Positions 1-8,532 of a DNA stretch of 41,268 bases are shown piece after piece. The notes below the pieces were generated by a model, which was given only the letters and a program-made list of their open reading frames with translations, was not told the DNA's origin and ran no database searches. A program made the position numbers and the translations under genes. Origin of the DNA: Candidatus Nanopelagicales bacterium (GTDB lineage Bacteria > Actinomycetota > Actinomycetes > S36-B12 > CAIYMF01); assembly GCA_025456015.1 (NCBI GenBank), contig JALOLK010000018.1, positions 1 through 41,268 of the forward strand, given 5' to 3'. How positions within the stretch are numbered: the first letter of the stretch is position 1; each line of letters begins with the position of its first letter.

Positions 1-1
1 G

Positions 2-1734
2 GAGAACAACGTCGACTGGGCGCTGTCGCGCAACCGGTACTGGGGCACGCCGCTGCCGATCTGGCGCTGCGCCGAGGACCACCTCACCTGCGTCGGCTCG
101 CTGGCCGAGCTCGGCGAGCTGGCCGGACAGGACCTGTCCGCGCTCGATCCTCATCGGCCCTACGTCGACGACGTGACCTTCGCCTGCCCGCAGTGCTCGG
201 CACCGGCCACCCGCGTGCCCGAGGTCATCGACGGCTGGTACGACAGCGGCGCGATGCCCTTCGCCCAGTGGGGCTACCCGCACGCCGGCGCCGAGGCGTT
301 CGCGCGCAGGTACCCGGCCGACTTCATCTGCGAGGCGATCGACCAGACCCGCGGCTGGTTCTACACGCTCATGGCCGTCGGGACCCTGGTGTTCGACTGG
401 GCAACGTCCTGGAGCCGATCCCGCTCATGGACGACCACGGGGCCGACGCGGTGCGGTGGTTCATGCTCGCGGCGGGCTCGCCGTGGCAGGCCCGCCGGGT
501 GGGCCACGCAGCCATCGCCGACGTGGTGCGCAAGACGCTGCTCACCTACTGGAACACCGTGTCCTTCCAGTCGCTGTACGCCCGCACGGCCGGCTTCGTG
601 CCCGACGCCGCCGCGGCGCCGGCCCTCGCGGAGCGCCCGGTGCTCGACCGCTGGGCCCTGGCCGAGGCCAGCCGCCTGGCCCGCGACGTCACCGTGGCCC
701 TCGACGGGTTCGACACGCAGCGGGCCGGCCGCCTGCTGGCCGCGTTCATCGACGACCTGTCGAACTGGTACGTGCGCCGCTCCCGGCGGCGGTTCTGGGA
801 GGGCGATCCGGCCGCCCTGCACACGCTGCACGCCTGCCTGCGCACCGTGACCCTGCTCATGGCCCCGTTCACCCCGTTCATCACCGAGCGCGTGTGGCAG
901 GACCTGTTCGCGACCGCGCCCGGCGAGTCGGTGCACCTGCAGGACTGGCCCGACGACGCCGCGACGCTGGCCGACGCCGAGCTCGGCGAGCAGGTGGCGC
1001 TCATCCGCCGCCTCGTCGAGCTGGGCCGCGCGGCCAGGGCGGAGGGCCGGGTCCGCACCCGCCAGCCGCTGGGCCGCGCGCTGGTGTCCGCGCCCGGATG
1101 GGACCGGATGCCCGGCGAGCTGCGCGACCAGCTCGCCGAGGAGCTCAACGTGGCCTCGGTGGTGGGCCTCGGCGGCACCGACGACGCCACCTCCGACGAG
1201 CTGGTCCACGTCACCGTGAAGGCCAACTTCCGCTCGCTGGGCCGGCGCTTCGGCAAGGGCACCCAGCCGGTGGCGGCCGCCATCGCCGCGGCGGACCCGG
1301 TGGCGCTGACCGCCGACCTGCGGGCCCACGGCACCGCCCACGTGCGGGTCGACGGCGCGATGGTCGAGGTCGGCCCGGACGACGTGGTGATCACCGAGAC
1401 GCCGCGCGAGGGCTGGGCCGTGGCCACCGACGCCGGCGAGACCCTCGCCCTGGACCTGCACCTCACCCCGGAGCTGGTCCGCCGCGGCCTGGCCCGCGAG
1501 GTGGTCCGCACCGTGCAGGAGACCCGCAAGGCCGCCGGCCTCGAGGTGAGCGACCGGATCGAGCTCTGGCTGGCGACGACCTCCGAGGAGCTCGGCGCCG
1601 CGCTGGACGAGCACGCCGGCGACATCGCCGCCGAGGTGCTCGCCGTGGCGATGCACCGCACGGCCCCGCCGACCGACGCCGCGGGGGGCGAGGACGCCGA
1701 CCTCGGCCTCGTGCTCGGGGTGCGACGCGCCTGA
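2..1734 (+). CDS. ileS: Isoleucyl-tRNA synthetase, 3' part, frame broken by internal deletion
   Basis: Class I synthetase that charges tRNA-Ile in the cytoplasm. The gene enters from the left edge already inside the catalytic half: the frame from base 2 reads a conserved [11 protein letters not shown] stretch, then [16 protein letters not shown] and [13 protein letters not shown]. At about 398-400 the frame jumps from codons starting at base 2 mod 3 to 1 mod 3. The residues before the jump are TLVFD and those after it are [20 protein letters not shown]. In the family these are separated by about 25 residues holding the KMSKS loop, so roughly 76 bases are missing. The rest (400-1734) is a normal anticodon-binding C-terminal region. 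Without the loop the enzyme could not activate isoleucine, so this is either a pseudogene or, more likely for an essential gene, a sequence error. Family assignment is secure. Confidence 0.93.
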   Translation, partial: EQRRLGAVAQPVLGHAAADLALRRGPPHLRRLAGRARRAGRTGPVRARSSSALRRRRDLRLPAVLGTGHPRARGHRRLVRQRRDALRPVGLPARRRRGVRAQVPGRLHLRGDRPDPRLVLHAHGRRDPGVRLGNVLEPIPLMDDHGADAVRWFMLAAGSPWQARRVGHAAIADVVRKTLLTYWNTVSFQSLYARTAGFVPDAAAAPALAERPVLDRWALAEASRLARDVTVALDGFDTQRAGRLLAAFIDDLSNWYVRRSRRRFWEGDPAALHTLHACLRTVTLLMAPFTPFITERVWQDLFATAPGESVHLQDWPDDAATLADAELGEQVALIRRLVELGRAARAEGRVRTRQPLGRALVSAPGWDRMPGELRDQLAEELNVASVVGLGGTDDATSDELVHVTVKANFRSLGRRFGKGTQPVAAAIAAADPVALTADLRAHGTAHVRVDGAMVEVGPDDVVITETPREGWAVATDAGETLALDLHLTPELVRRGLAREVVRTVQETRKAAGLEVSDRIELWLATTSEELGAALDEHAGDIAAEVLAVAMHRTAPPTDAAGGEDADLGLVLGVRRA

Positions 1735-1789
1735 TCCGGCTGTGGACGACGAGCCCGGCCTGTCAGGGCCAGGTGGCAGGGTTGGCGCC

Positions 1790-3118
1790 ATGCACGAGGA
1801 CCCGCGCATCGACCGGCACCGGGGGGCGGTCTACCGCGCCGAGGACCTGCTCGCCTCGGTGATGGCCTCGCGGCACCGACGGGTCCGGGTCGGCAGGGAT
1901 GTCCTCACCCTGCCGCCGGAGGTCCACTTCGGCGAGCTCGGCGCCATGCAGGCCTTCGTCGACGCAGCCCTGGCGCAGCCCGCCACGACCGCCCGGTACC
2001 CGGCTGCGGGGCCGGTCCGGGTCGAGCATCGCCGGGGGTACCGGCGGGCCACCTATCGCGACGGCGTCATCGGCATCCCGAGCCCGCAGCGCCAGGGCCG
2101 GTGGGCCATGGCCCGCGCGGTCGCGCTGCACGAGCTCGCCCACCACCTCGCCGGGGAGCCCGGGCACGGGCCCGGGTTCCGCGACGCGCTGCTGCACCTG
2201 ACCGAGCAGCACGTGGGCGTCCCGGCCGCCACCCTGCTGCGCCACCTGTTCGAGCCCCTCGACAGCCTGCCCGACCACCCGGGCGCCGGCGGCGATGCGG
2301 CAGGGGAGGCCGGCGGGACCGACCAGGTGCGCCGGGTCGCCGCCCTGCTGGCCAAGGCCACGTGCACGACGTCGGCCGAGGAGGCCGAGGCCTACCTGGC
2401 CAAGGCCGCGCTGGTCGCCCAGCGGCACAGCATCGACCTGGCCGTGGCCGCGATGGGCCAGCCCCGCCGCGTCGAGGCCCCCACCCACCGGATGCTCACG
2501 ATCGGCGAGCCCCGCAAGCCGCTCAACGCGCTGCTCGTGTCGCTCTACCTGGCGATCGCGCGGGCCTGGTCGGTGCGCGTCGACATCGGCGCGGGCTCCA
2601 CCTACGTGCTGGGCTACGGCATGCCGGGCGACCTCGACCAGGTGGAGTCGGTCTTCGCCACCGCGAGCACGGTGATGGTGGGCGGGGCGCAGGCGCACGT
2701 CCGGGCCGGCACCTGGCGCGGGAGCACCTACCGGGCCCCCAGCACGGGCGCCCTGCGGCCGGTCACCGCGACCGTGGCCCGCAACGCCTTCTGCCTGGGC
2801 TTCGTCGAGCGGATCGGCGAGCGCATGGCGCAGGCGTCGGCGCGTGCCCGGGCGGAGGCCCAGGAGGCGACCAGCGCGGGTCCGGGGCCTTCGACCGGTG
2901 CGGGTGGGGCGCGAGCGACGAACGTCGCCCTGGCGCTGCGGGCACGGGACCTCGCCGTCACCGACTACCACCGCGGGGTCAGCCAGGCCCGCGGCTCCTG
3001 GCGGGGCTCGGCCACGGCGGCCGGCTCGGCCAGCGCCAGCCGCCGCGCGGGGCAGCGGGCCGCGGAGGCCTACGGTCGGCGGGGCGTGACCAGTGGTCGA
3101 CCGGCGCTGGGGGCCTGA
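1790..3118 (+). CDS. TIGR04338-type metallohydrolase fused to DUF2786 domain
   Basis: Putative zinc hydrolase of unknown substrate, 442 residues from ATG 1790 (a GTG at 1742 is in frame but leaves an unlikely extension; family members start close to the ATG). Residues 114-119 are HELAHH, the zincin metal-binding and catalytic motif, followed by H126 in a GHGPGF context that could give the third ligand, as in SprT/WLM-like proteases. From about residue 180 the sequence RRVAALLAKATCTTSAEEAEAY matches the start of DUF2786, a domain also seen in phage and plasmid proteins. The tail (from about 360) is Ala/Arg/Ser-rich and probably disordered. It is convergent with divIVA (32-bp gap) and follows ileS by 55 bp. 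Function is unknown; proteolysis is inferred only from the motif. Confidence 0.8.
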   Translation: MHEDPRIDRHRGAVYRAEDLLASVMASRHRRVRVGRDVLTLPPEVHFGELGAMQAFVDAALAQPATTARYPAAGPVRVEHRRGYRRATYRDGVIGIPSPQRQGRWAMARAVALHELAHHLAGEPGHGPGFRDALLHLTEQHVGVPAATLLRHLFEPLDSLPDHPGAGGDAAGEAGGTDQVRRVAALLAKATCTTSAEEAEAYLAKAALVAQRHSIDLAVAAMGQPRRVEAPTHRMLTIGEPRKPLNALLVSLYLAIARAWSVRVDIGAGSTYVLGYGMPGDLDQVESVFATASTVMVGGAQAHVRAGTWRGSTYRAPSTGALRPVTATVARNAFCLGFVERIGERMAQASARARAEAQEATSAGPGPSTGAGGARATNVALALRARDLAVTDYHRGVSQARGSWRGSATAAGSASASRRAGQRAAEAYGRRGVTSGRPALGA

Positions 3119-3150
3119 GGGCAGGCCCGCGCGGGATGGGTGGCAGTCGT

Positions 3151-3642
3151 TCAGCCCTGGGGCTCGGCGGGCCGCTCGGCGATCGCCCGCAGGTCGCGCA
3201 GCTGTCCCTCGAAGTAGGAGGTGAGCCGACCACGCACCTCGCCCTCGAACGTCCGCAGGGCGGTCACCCGCGCCTCGAGCTCGGCGCGCTGGCCCTCGAG
3301 GCCGGCCACCGCGGCACGGGCGCGCTCCTCGGCCTCGCCGACCAGGGAGTCCGCGGTCCGGCGTGCCTCGGCGACGTACTCGTCGGCGGTCCGCTGGGCC
3401 AGCTCGAGGATCCTGGCCGCCGCCCCTCCGGCGCCAGCCGCCTCGGCCTCGGCCGGGGCCTCACCGCCGCCCGCGGGCTGTGCCGCGAGCTGGGCGCGCG
3501 CGGCGTCGAGCTCCTCGTGCAGCCGGGCGAGCTCGGCCTCCACCTCGTCGAGGAAGGCGTCCACCTCGTCGATGTCGTAGCCGGTGGCCTGCCGCACGAG
3601 CGTGAACTGCTTGTCGTGCACGTCCTGGGCGCTCAGCGCCAT
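3151..3642 (-). CDS. divIVA: DivIVA/Wag31-family polar growth protein
   Basis: Coiled-coil scaffold that marks poles and septa and recruits the cell-wall elongation machinery in actinobacteria. The 163-residue product has the DivIVA N-terminal domain: MALSAQDVHDKQF then YDIDEVDAFLDEVEAEL (residues 21-37), which binds membrane curvature. After it comes an Ala/Glu-rich coiled coil interrupted by a short Pro/Gly/Ala linker near residues 53-75. It is shorter than mycobacterial Wag31 (about 260). The start has a strong GGAGGTGGGG ribosome site. It is the last gene of the division cluster, 64 bp after yggT, and is convergent with the metallohydrolase gene. A second divIVA paralog elsewhere in the genome cannot be excluded. 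Confidence 0.88.
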   Translation of the reverse strand: MALSAQDVHDKQFTLVRQATGYDIDEVDAFLDEVEAELARLHEELDAARAQLAAQPAGGGEAPAEAEAAGAGGAAARILELAQRTADEYVAEARRTADSLVGEAEERARAAVAGLEGQRAELEARVTALRTFEGEVRGRLTSYFEGQLRDLRAIAERPAEPQG

Positions 3643-3706
3643 GCCCCACCTCCGCGGCGACCCGCCCCACGCCGGCCCTGGCCTGGCCAGCCCGTGCGCC
3701 GAGGCA

Positions 3707-3994
3707 TCAGGCCAACCCGCGCAGGAAGCCGAGCAGCAGCTGCAGGGCGATGAACAGCACGAGGAACGCCAGGTCCAACGAGACCTGGCCGATCCGCAGC
3801 GGCGGGATGACCCGGCGCAGGGCCTTCAGCGGCGGATCGGTCACCATCATGACGGACTCGAAGATGACCACGATCGGACCGGTCGGCTGGTAGTCCCGCG
3901 CGAACACCATGATCAGGCCGATGATCATCCGGGCGATGAGCAGCAGCAGGAACAGCCAGATGGCGCTGGACAGCACGCCGACGATGAGGCTCAT
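3707..3994 (-). CDS. yggT: YggT-family membrane protein
   Basis: Small integral membrane protein, 95 residues, found after sepF in most actinobacterial and cyanobacterial division clusters; linked to nucleoid or septum organisation but without a defined activity. Two hydrophobic segments are visible (about 1-32 and 66-92), separated by a conserved TDPPLKALRRVIPP segment (about 52-65) typical of the family. The ATG lies 3 bp after the sepF stop, so the two are probably co-translated. Length matches the family. Function is inferred from context only. Confidence 0.88.
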   Translation of the reverse strand: MSLIVGVLSSAIWLFLLLLIARMIIGLIMVFARDYQPTGPIVVIFESVMMVTDPPLKALRRVIPPLRIGQVSLDLAFLVLFIALQLLLGFLRGLA

Positions 3995-3997
3995 GCA

Positions 3998-4525
3998 TCA
4001 ACTCTGGTTGAAGAAGCCATCCTGCGCGATCTGTGCCCGCGCCTCCGCGCCCACGTCGACGTTCGCCGGCGAGAGCAGGAAGACCTTGTTCGTGATGCGC
4101 TCGATCGAGCCGCGCAGGCCGAACACCAGGCCAGCGGCGAAGTCGACGATGCGCTTGGCGTCGTTGTCGTCCATGCCGGTGAGGTTGATGATGACCGGCA
4201 CGCCCTCGCGGTACTCCTCGCCGATGCGCCGGGCGTCGTTGTACGAGCGCGGGTGCAACGTCTCGATCCGGTAGACGTCAGCGCCGCCCGCCGATCCGGT
4301 CGGCCGCAGCGTCGCGGTGCTCGTGACCCGCTCGGAGAGCCCGATGGTCGCCGGGGCGGGCCGTGCCGCGACCTCGGTCACCGGCCGGGGCCGCAGGTCG
4401 GCCTGCGGCGCGGCGTAGGGCTCGCGGGCACGGCGCCCGTCGGACAGGTCGAGGTCGTCGTCGGCATCGAGGTCGTTCTCGACGAGGCCGAGGTAGACCG
4501 CCATCTTGCGCATCGCGCCGGGCAT
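3998..4525 (-). CDS. sepF: Cell division protein SepF
   Basis: Membrane anchor for FtsZ in bacteria that lack FtsA. The 175-residue protein begins [14 protein letters not shown]. Its N-terminal amphipathic helix is expected to bind the membrane. An acidic, Pro-rich linker (about 15-80) leads to the SepF core from about residue 83 ([20 protein letters not shown] then [24 protein letters not shown]), which dimerises and holds the FtsZ tail. ATG 4525 is chosen because GGAGGAGGGC lies just upstream; the downstream in-frame ATGs lack such a site. It sits 48 bp after yggS and 3 bp before yggT. The partner FtsZ, with its C-terminal DVPDFLK tail, is encoded just upstream. Confidence 0.94.
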   Translation of the reverse strand: MPGAMRKMAVYLGLVENDLDADDDLDLSDGRRAREPYAAPQADLRPRPVTEVAARPAPATIGLSERVTSTATLRPTGSAGGADVYRIETLHPRSYNDARRIGEEYREGVPVIINLTGMDDNDAKRIVDFAAGLVFGLRGSIERITNKVFLLSPANVDVGAEARAQIAQDGFFNQS

Positions 4526-4573
4526 GTGCCCTCCTCCATGCTCTCCGGCCGGTGGTGCCGGCCGGGGTCTCGG

Positions 4574-5308
4574 TCAGGTTACTTCAGTGCTGCCACGGCG
4601 CCCGAGCAGCGCGCTGCCGAGGCGGACGTGTGTCGCTCCGGCCGCGATCGCGGCCTCGAGGTCCCCGGACATCCCAGCCGAGCGCATGGTCGCGCCCGGG
4701 TGCTCGGCCAGGAGTCCGACGTGCAGGTCGGCCAGGCGGTCGAAGGCCCCGCGCGGGTCCACCCCCAGCGGGGCGACGGCCATCACCCCGAGCAGGTCCA
4801 GGTGCTCGCTGGCCGCCACCTGTCCGGCGAGCGCGAGCAGCTCGGCGGGCGCGCAACCGCCACGCTCGGCCGTCGAGGGGCCGACGTCGGGTGGGCGCTC
4901 GTCGAGGTCCACCTGCAGGCAGGCCCCGAGCCGCCGGCCGGCCTGGCCGGCCGCCCGATCCAGGGCCGTGACCAGGCGGGCCCGATCCACCGACTCGACG
5001 ATCGCCGCGTAGGAGGCCACCGAGGCCGCCTTGTTGCGCTGCAGCTGGCCCACGAAGTGCCAGGTCAGCCCCAGGTCGGCGCACGCCTGGGCCTTGGGCC
5101 GGGCATCCTGGTCGCGGTTCTCCCCCACGTCGGTGATGCCGAGCTCGGCGAGCAGGCGCACGTCACTGGCCGGGAACGTCTTCGTGATGGCCACGATGGT
5201 CACCTCCTCGCCGTGTCGGCCCGCCACCCGGCAGGCTGTCTCGATCCGCTGGCGCACCGCGGCCAGGTTGGCCGCGAGCTGCGTGCGTCGCTGGTCCTCG
5301 GCGGTCAC
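4574..5308 (-). CDS. yggS: YggS/PLPBP-family PLP homeostasis protein
   Basis: Pyridoxal-phosphate-binding protein of the alanine racemase N-terminal fold; it buffers cellular PLP and has no known catalysis. The 244 residues include the PLP lysine K43 in VAITKTFP, GENRDQDA (in place of the commoner GENRVQE), HFVGQLQRNK, and the phosphate-binding GMSGDLEAAIAAGATHVRLG near the C-terminus. GTG 5308 is chosen because it overlaps the pgeF stop as GTGA and places VTAEDQRRTQLAANL at the expected N-terminus; longer in-frame readings run inside pgeF in another frame. Standard position between pgeF and sepF. Confidence 0.92.
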   Translation of the reverse strand: MTAEDQRRTQLAANLAAVRQRIETACRVAGRHGEEVTIVAITKTFPASDVRLLAELGITDVGENRDQDARPKAQACADLGLTWHFVGQLQRNKAASVASYAAIVESVDRARLVTALDRAAGQAGRRLGACLQVDLDERPPDVGPSTAERGGCAPAELLALAGQVAASEHLDLLGVMAVAPLGVDPRGAFDRLADLHVGLLAEHPGATMRSAGMSGDLEAAIAAGATHVRLGSALLGRRGSTEVT

Positions 5309-6090
5309 GCCGCCACCAGGGCGATCGCCCCACCCTGGCGACCGGTCCGACCGTCCCGGCGGTGGGAGAAGCAGCCGTCGGGGTCCTCGGCCGTGCAGCC
5401 CCCGACGGCCTGCGCGGTGGCGCCGAGCTGCGCGAGCCGGGCCGCCAGGCCAGCCCGCAGGTCGATCGCCGGCTGGCCGTCCGGGGCGGTGGTGATCGCC
5501 TCCGGGCACACCGGGGCCAGCGCCGCGGCCCGCTCCGGGGGCACCGGGTAGCACGCCCCGCAGATCGCCGGCCCGAGCAGGGCCCGCACGGCGCTGGGCG
5601 TGGCCCCCAGGGCCACCATGACGTCGACGGCCGCCCCGACCACGTCGAGGGCCAGGCCCCGCCAGCCGCAGTGCACGGCCGCGACGACGCGGGCGGGCGG
5701 GTCGACCAGCAGGATCGGCACGCAGTCGGCTGCGAGGGCGACCAGCCCGACGCCGACCCGGTCGGTGACCAGGGCGTCCACGTCGCGCAGCTCGGCACCC
5801 GGGGCCACCCCGGTGGGCTCCTCGACGACCGCCACCCCCCGACCGTGGTCGGGATGCATGAAGGTCATCGCCGCCGCCGGGACCCCGAGGGCCCCGGCCA
5901 GGGCGGTGCGGTTGGCGACCACGGCGTCCGGGTCGTCCCCCACGTGCGAGCCCAGGTTGGCCGCGGCGAACGGCCAGCGGCTCGACCCGCCGCTGGCCGT
6001 CGCGCCGCCTCCGGTCCCACCCCGGCCCGTGAGGACCATCCGCGCCTCGACCCCGCCGGGCAGGGCGAGGTCGAGGCGGTGGACGATCAT
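5305..6090 (-). CDS. pgeF: Laccase-domain peptidoglycan-editing protein PgeF/YfiH
   Basis: Copper/zinc-binding purine nucleosidase-like or polyphenol-oxidase-like protein. In E. coli the homolog PgeF (YfiH) prevents non-canonical amino acids entering peptidoglycan precursors. The 261 residues carry the metal ligands: H79/H82 in a MHPDHG motif (the family commonly has QVHG), C123 in LAADCVPILL and H140 in HCGWRGL. The C-terminus has HRRDGRTGRQG, typical of the family. It starts 25 bp after ftsZ and overlaps yggS by 4 bases (GTGA), matching the usual actinobacterial order ftsZ-pgeF-yggS-sepF. An editing role is inferred from homology and neighbourhood. Confidence 0.92.
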   Translation of the reverse strand: MIVHRLDLALPGGVEARMVLTGRGGTGGGATASGGSSRWPFAAANLGSHVGDDPDAVVANRTALAGALGVPAAAMTFMHPDHGRGVAVVEEPTGVAPGAELRDVDALVTDRVGVGLVALAADCVPILLVDPPARVVAAVHCGWRGLALDVVGAAVDVMVALGATPSAVRALLGPAICGACYPVPPERAAALAPVCPEAITTAPDGQPAIDLRAGLAARLAQLGATAQAVGGCTAEDPDGCFSHRRDGRTGRQGGAIALVAA

Positions 6091-6115
6091 CGTGTCGGGC
6101 GTGGTGGGTCGGGAT

Positions 6116-7300
6116 CTACTTCAGGAAGTCCGGGACGTCGAGGTCGTCGGGCTCGTCGAAGGAGATCGTCCGGGGCTCGCGGATGTCCACGCTGGGCCGC
6201 TCCGAGCCGGCAAGGCCGGGGGGCAGCACGACACCGGACTGGGCGCCCGCCGGGACCAGCACCGGCGCCTCGGCGCGCGGCGCGGCACCGGCGGCCGGCT
6301 CCGACTCGTCGAGCACCCGACGCCCGGCGGCCGCCTCGCGGCGCACCGGCGGGTGCCCGCCGTCGAACCCGGCGGCGATGACCGTGACCCGCACCTCGTC
6401 GCCCAGGGTGTCGTCGATCACGGCACCGAAGATGATGTTGGCGTCGGGGTGGGCGGCCTCGGCCACCAGGCGGGCGGCCTCGTTGATCTCGAACAGGCCC
6501 AGGTCGGACCCGCCCGCGATCGACATGAGCACGCCGTGCGCGCCGTCGATGCTGGCCTCGAGCAGCGGGCTGGCGATCGCGGCCTGGGCGGCCCCGACCG
6601 CGCGCTCGTCGCCGCGCGCCGAGCCGATCCCCATGAGCGCCGAGCCGGCCCCCTTCATGACCGACTTCACGTCGGCGAAGTCGAGGTTGATCAGGCCCGG
6701 GGTGGTGATGAGGTCCGTGATGCCCGAGACGCCCTGCAGGAGCACCTGGTCGGCCTGGCGGAAGGCGTCGATCATCGAGATCGAGCGATCGGCCAGGGAC
6801 AGCAGCCGGTCGTTCGGGATGACGATCAGGGTGTCGACCTCGGCCCGCAGCTCCTCGATGCCGTGCTCGGCCTGGCCGCTGCGACGGCGGCCCTCGAACC
6901 CGAACGGCCGGGTGACGACGCCGATGGTCAGCGCGCCGAGCGAGCGTGCGATCTTGGCCACGACGGGAGCGCCGCCGGTGCCGGTGCCGCCACCCTCGCC
7001 CGCGGTGACGAAGACCATGTCGGCGCCCTTGAGCACCTCCTCGATCTCGTCGGCGTGGTCCTCGGCGGCGCGCTGGCCGACCTCGGGGTCCGCGCCGGCG
7101 CCCAGGCCGCGAGTGAGTTCGCGGCCGATGTCGAGCTTGACGTCGGCGTCGCTCATGAGCAGCGCCTGCGCGTCGGTGTTGATGGCGATGAACTCCACGC
7201 CCTTGAGGCCGACCTCGATCATCCGGTTCACGGCGTTCACGCCGCCACCACCGATGCCGACGACCTTGATGACTGCCAGGTAGTTCTGCGGGGCTGCCAC
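6116..7300 (-). CDS. ftsZ: Cell division GTPase FtsZ
   Basis: Tubulin-like GTPase that forms the Z ring. 394 residues from GTG 7300, which has AGGAG 7 bases upstream and gives the typical start [20 protein letters not shown]; reading further upstream in frame has no support. The tubulin signature GGGTGTG is at 103-109 and the T7 catalytic loop is recognisable in [14 protein letters not shown]. After the globular domain comes a Pro/Ala-rich linker and the tail DLDVPDFLK, the peptide bound by SepF and FtsW in actinobacteria. Regulation looks separate from the upstream genes: 455 bp of non-coding DNA with a hairpin, a repeat array and a TTGACA element precede it. Confidence 0.97.
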   Translation of the reverse strand: MAAPQNYLAVIKVVGIGGGGVNAVNRMIEVGLKGVEFIAINTDAQALLMSDADVKLDIGRELTRGLGAGADPEVGQRAAEDHADEIEEVLKGADMVFVTAGEGGGTGTGGAPVVAKIARSLGALTIGVVTRPFGFEGRRRSGQAEHGIEELRAEVDTLIVIPNDRLLSLADRSISMIDAFRQADQVLLQGVSGITDLITTPGLINLDFADVKSVMKGAGSALMGIGSARGDERAVGAAQAAIASPLLEASIDGAHGVLMSIAGGSDLGLFEINEAARLVAEAAHPDANIIFGAVIDDTLGDEVRVTVIAAGFDGGHPPVRREAAAGRRVLDESEPAAGAAPRAEAPVLVPAGAQSGVVLPPGLAGSERPSVDIREPRTISFDEPDDLDVPDFLK

Positions 7301-7405
7301 TGCGGTGCTCCTGTTCTGTCCTGCTGCTGGGAAACGGGCTGGGGCGTTGCGTGCGGCGCGGGGGTTGAGCCCGGCTGCGGCGTGCACCTCCGGTTGAGTC
7401 TCACC

Positions 7406-7433
7406 CTCAACTTGAGCCTGAGAGTTATGTCAA
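7406..7433 (-). promoter_or_regulatory. Probable ftsZ promoter element with CTCAAgTTGAG palindrome
   Basis: On the minus strand a perfect TTGACA (7428-7433) is followed 17 bases later by TTGAGG. The latter is a poor -10 but lies inside the palindrome CTCAAgTTGAG (7406-7416). Similar CTCAA/TTGAG elements are, from memory, common before actinobacterial ftsZ genes. It would give a leader of about 100 bases. The -35 is convincing; the -10 is not. Confidence 0.45.
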
Positions 7434-7566
7434 CCTGTGGTTGGCGAGGAACGTAGGCCAGCACCTGGGGCGGATCAAGGACCCCCGCCCTGGTGGGCGT
7501 GTCGCCGGCACCGTGCGGACCGGGAACGCCGATGCCATCGGCGCACCAGGGGCGCCGGCCGGCACC

Positions 7567-7675
7567 TGGGGACCAGCTGGGGACACGCTGGGGAGGGCGG
7601 GCGCCGGGATGGGGACCACCTGTGGACATCCCCTGTGGACAACGCTGGCGCCGGTCGTGCACAGGCTGTGGACGC
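7567..7675 (+). repeat. Helically phased TGGGGA/TGTGGAC repeat array (DnaA-box-like)
   Basis: Seven copies of TG(G/T)GGA on the plus strand start at 7567, 7578, 7589, 7610, 7621, 7634 and 7667, at steps of 11, 11, 21, 11, 13 and 33 bases, so most fall on one face of the helix. Three are TGTGGAC; the copy at 7634-7642 reads TGTGGACAA, the exact complement of the actinobacterial DnaA box TTGTCCACA. The TGGGG copies also resemble MraZ half-sites. Either DnaA or MraZ binding would link ftsZ expression to the cell cycle; this is inference from sequence. Confidence 0.5.
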
Positions 7676-7730
7676 GCTCGCCCGAGGGTCCCATCAGCAC
7701 CGCGGAACGCGCGCCCGACCTCGCCCAGCG

Positions 7731-7749
7731 TGTTCGCTCAGGGCGAACA
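7731..7749 (-). terminator. Hairpin after ftsQ, candidate terminator
   Basis: TGTTCGC and GCGAACA pair perfectly (7 bp) around a 5-base loop, ending 7 bases past the ftsQ stop. No T-run follows on the minus strand, which is common for GC-rich actinobacterial terminators. Together with the separate ftsZ promoter element it suggests that ftsZ is partly uncoupled from the upstream operon. Confidence 0.45.
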
Positions 7750-7755
7750 GGGTCG

Positions 7756-8532
7756 TCAGGGCGTGGGCTGCTCCTCGGCAGTGCGACCGCCCGTCGTGGT
7801 GGGCTGCAGGGGGCTGCTGACGTCGTACACGTCGGCCTTGACCGCGACCAGGCCGGCCAGCACCCGGGACTTGAGCTCGGCGCGGTCCGGATCGCCCCAC
7901 CGCACCGTCGCGCCGCCCTTGAGCGTGAGGGTGACGTCCTGTGCGGTGCTCGCGGCCACCCGGCGCACGTCGGCCCGCAGGTCCGGCGGCAGCGACAGCA
8001 GCACGAGGCGGGCCGTCTCGCGGCCCTCGTCGGTGCGGGCCCGGATGACCGGCAGCTTGCGGGCGCTGCCCACCGTGTCGTAGACCACCCCGTCGGCATC
8101 CATGACGAGGAAGCCCTTGCCCGACTGGACCGCCGCGAGCGGGCTGCGGGCCGTCACCTCGAGGCGGATCGTGTGCGGCAGGGAGCGCTGCACCTGCACG
8201 TCGGCGACCGCGGGGATGGCGCCCATGATCGCCGCGCGCACCGCGTCGGCGTCCACCGCGGGGACGTGGTCGGCCGCCGAGATGCCCGAGGCCAGCCGGA
8301 TCGACTCCGCGGACAGCCCACGCGGGGCCTCGACGACCACGTGCTCGACCAGCGTCGCCGGCGACCCCCAGCCGAGCCAGCCCAGCCCGGCCACCGTGAC
8401 CGCAGCCGCGACCCACCAGCGACGGCGCACCCGTCGGCGGCGCGACCCGCCGGCCGGTGGCGACGCCGGCACCTCGTCCGGCGCCAGGTCCGTGACGAGC
8501 ACCGCCTGCGGGCTCGGGGCCTCAGTGCTCAT
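7756..8532 (-). CDS. ftsQ: Cell division protein FtsQ
   Basis: Bitopic divisome protein that bridges FtsL/FtsB to later components. 258 residues: a basic cytoplasmic N-terminus rich in Pro (1-39), one membrane segment (about 40-57, WWVAAAVTVAGLGWLGWG), a POTRA domain (about 62-130, HVVVEAPRGLSAESIRLASGI) and the FtsQ beta domain with SLPHTIRLEVTARSPLAAV. The start overlaps the murC stop as ATGA, so translation is coupled. It is the last gene of the mraZ-ftsQ run before the ftsZ leader. Confidence 0.93.
   Translation of the reverse strand: MSTEAPSPQAVLVTDLAPDEVPASPPAGGSRRRRVRRRWWVAAAVTVAGLGWLGWGSPATLVEHVVVEAPRGLSAESIRLASGISAADHVPAVDADAVRAAIMGAIPAVADVQVQRSLPHTIRLEVTARSPLAAVQSGKGFLVMDADGVVYDTVGSARKLPVIRARTDEGRETARLVLLSLPPDLRADVRRVAASTAQDVTLTLKGGATVRWGDPDRAELKSRVLAGLVAVKADVYDVSSPLQPTTTGGRTAEEQPTP

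Larger units (their letters stand above)
7301..7755. other. 455-bp non-coding ftsQ-ftsZ intergenic block
   Basis: I see no coding sequence here with a credible start or family match on either strand. In the direction of ftsZ transcription it holds a hairpin just after ftsQ (7731-7749), an array of TGGGGA/TGTGGAC repeats (7567-7675), a small perfect stem CGCCGAT/ATCGGCG with 3-base loop (7527-7543), and the TTGACA promoter element (7406-7433). It is the only gap of this size within the cluster. Confidence 0.7.

Noticed and set aside
1741-1749. TGTGGACGA as a DnaA box between ileS and the metallohydrolase gene
   Set aside because: Single imperfect copy in GC-rich DNA with no partners; expected by chance.
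3126-3135. CCCGCGCGGG palindrome between convergent genes as terminator
   Set aside because: Only 10 bases with no loop room; too common in such GC-rich DNA.
361-3753. Several long open frames antisense to or in other frames of ileS and the metallohydrolase gene
   Set aside because: Arg/Pro/Ala/Gly-rich products with no family pattern; they are the usual shadow frames of very GC-rich coding DNA.
7731-7749. TGTTCGC...GCGAACA as a LexA box
   Set aside because: The half-sites are in the reverse order (GTTCG then CGAAC) with the wrong gap; a hairpin after ftsQ explains it better.
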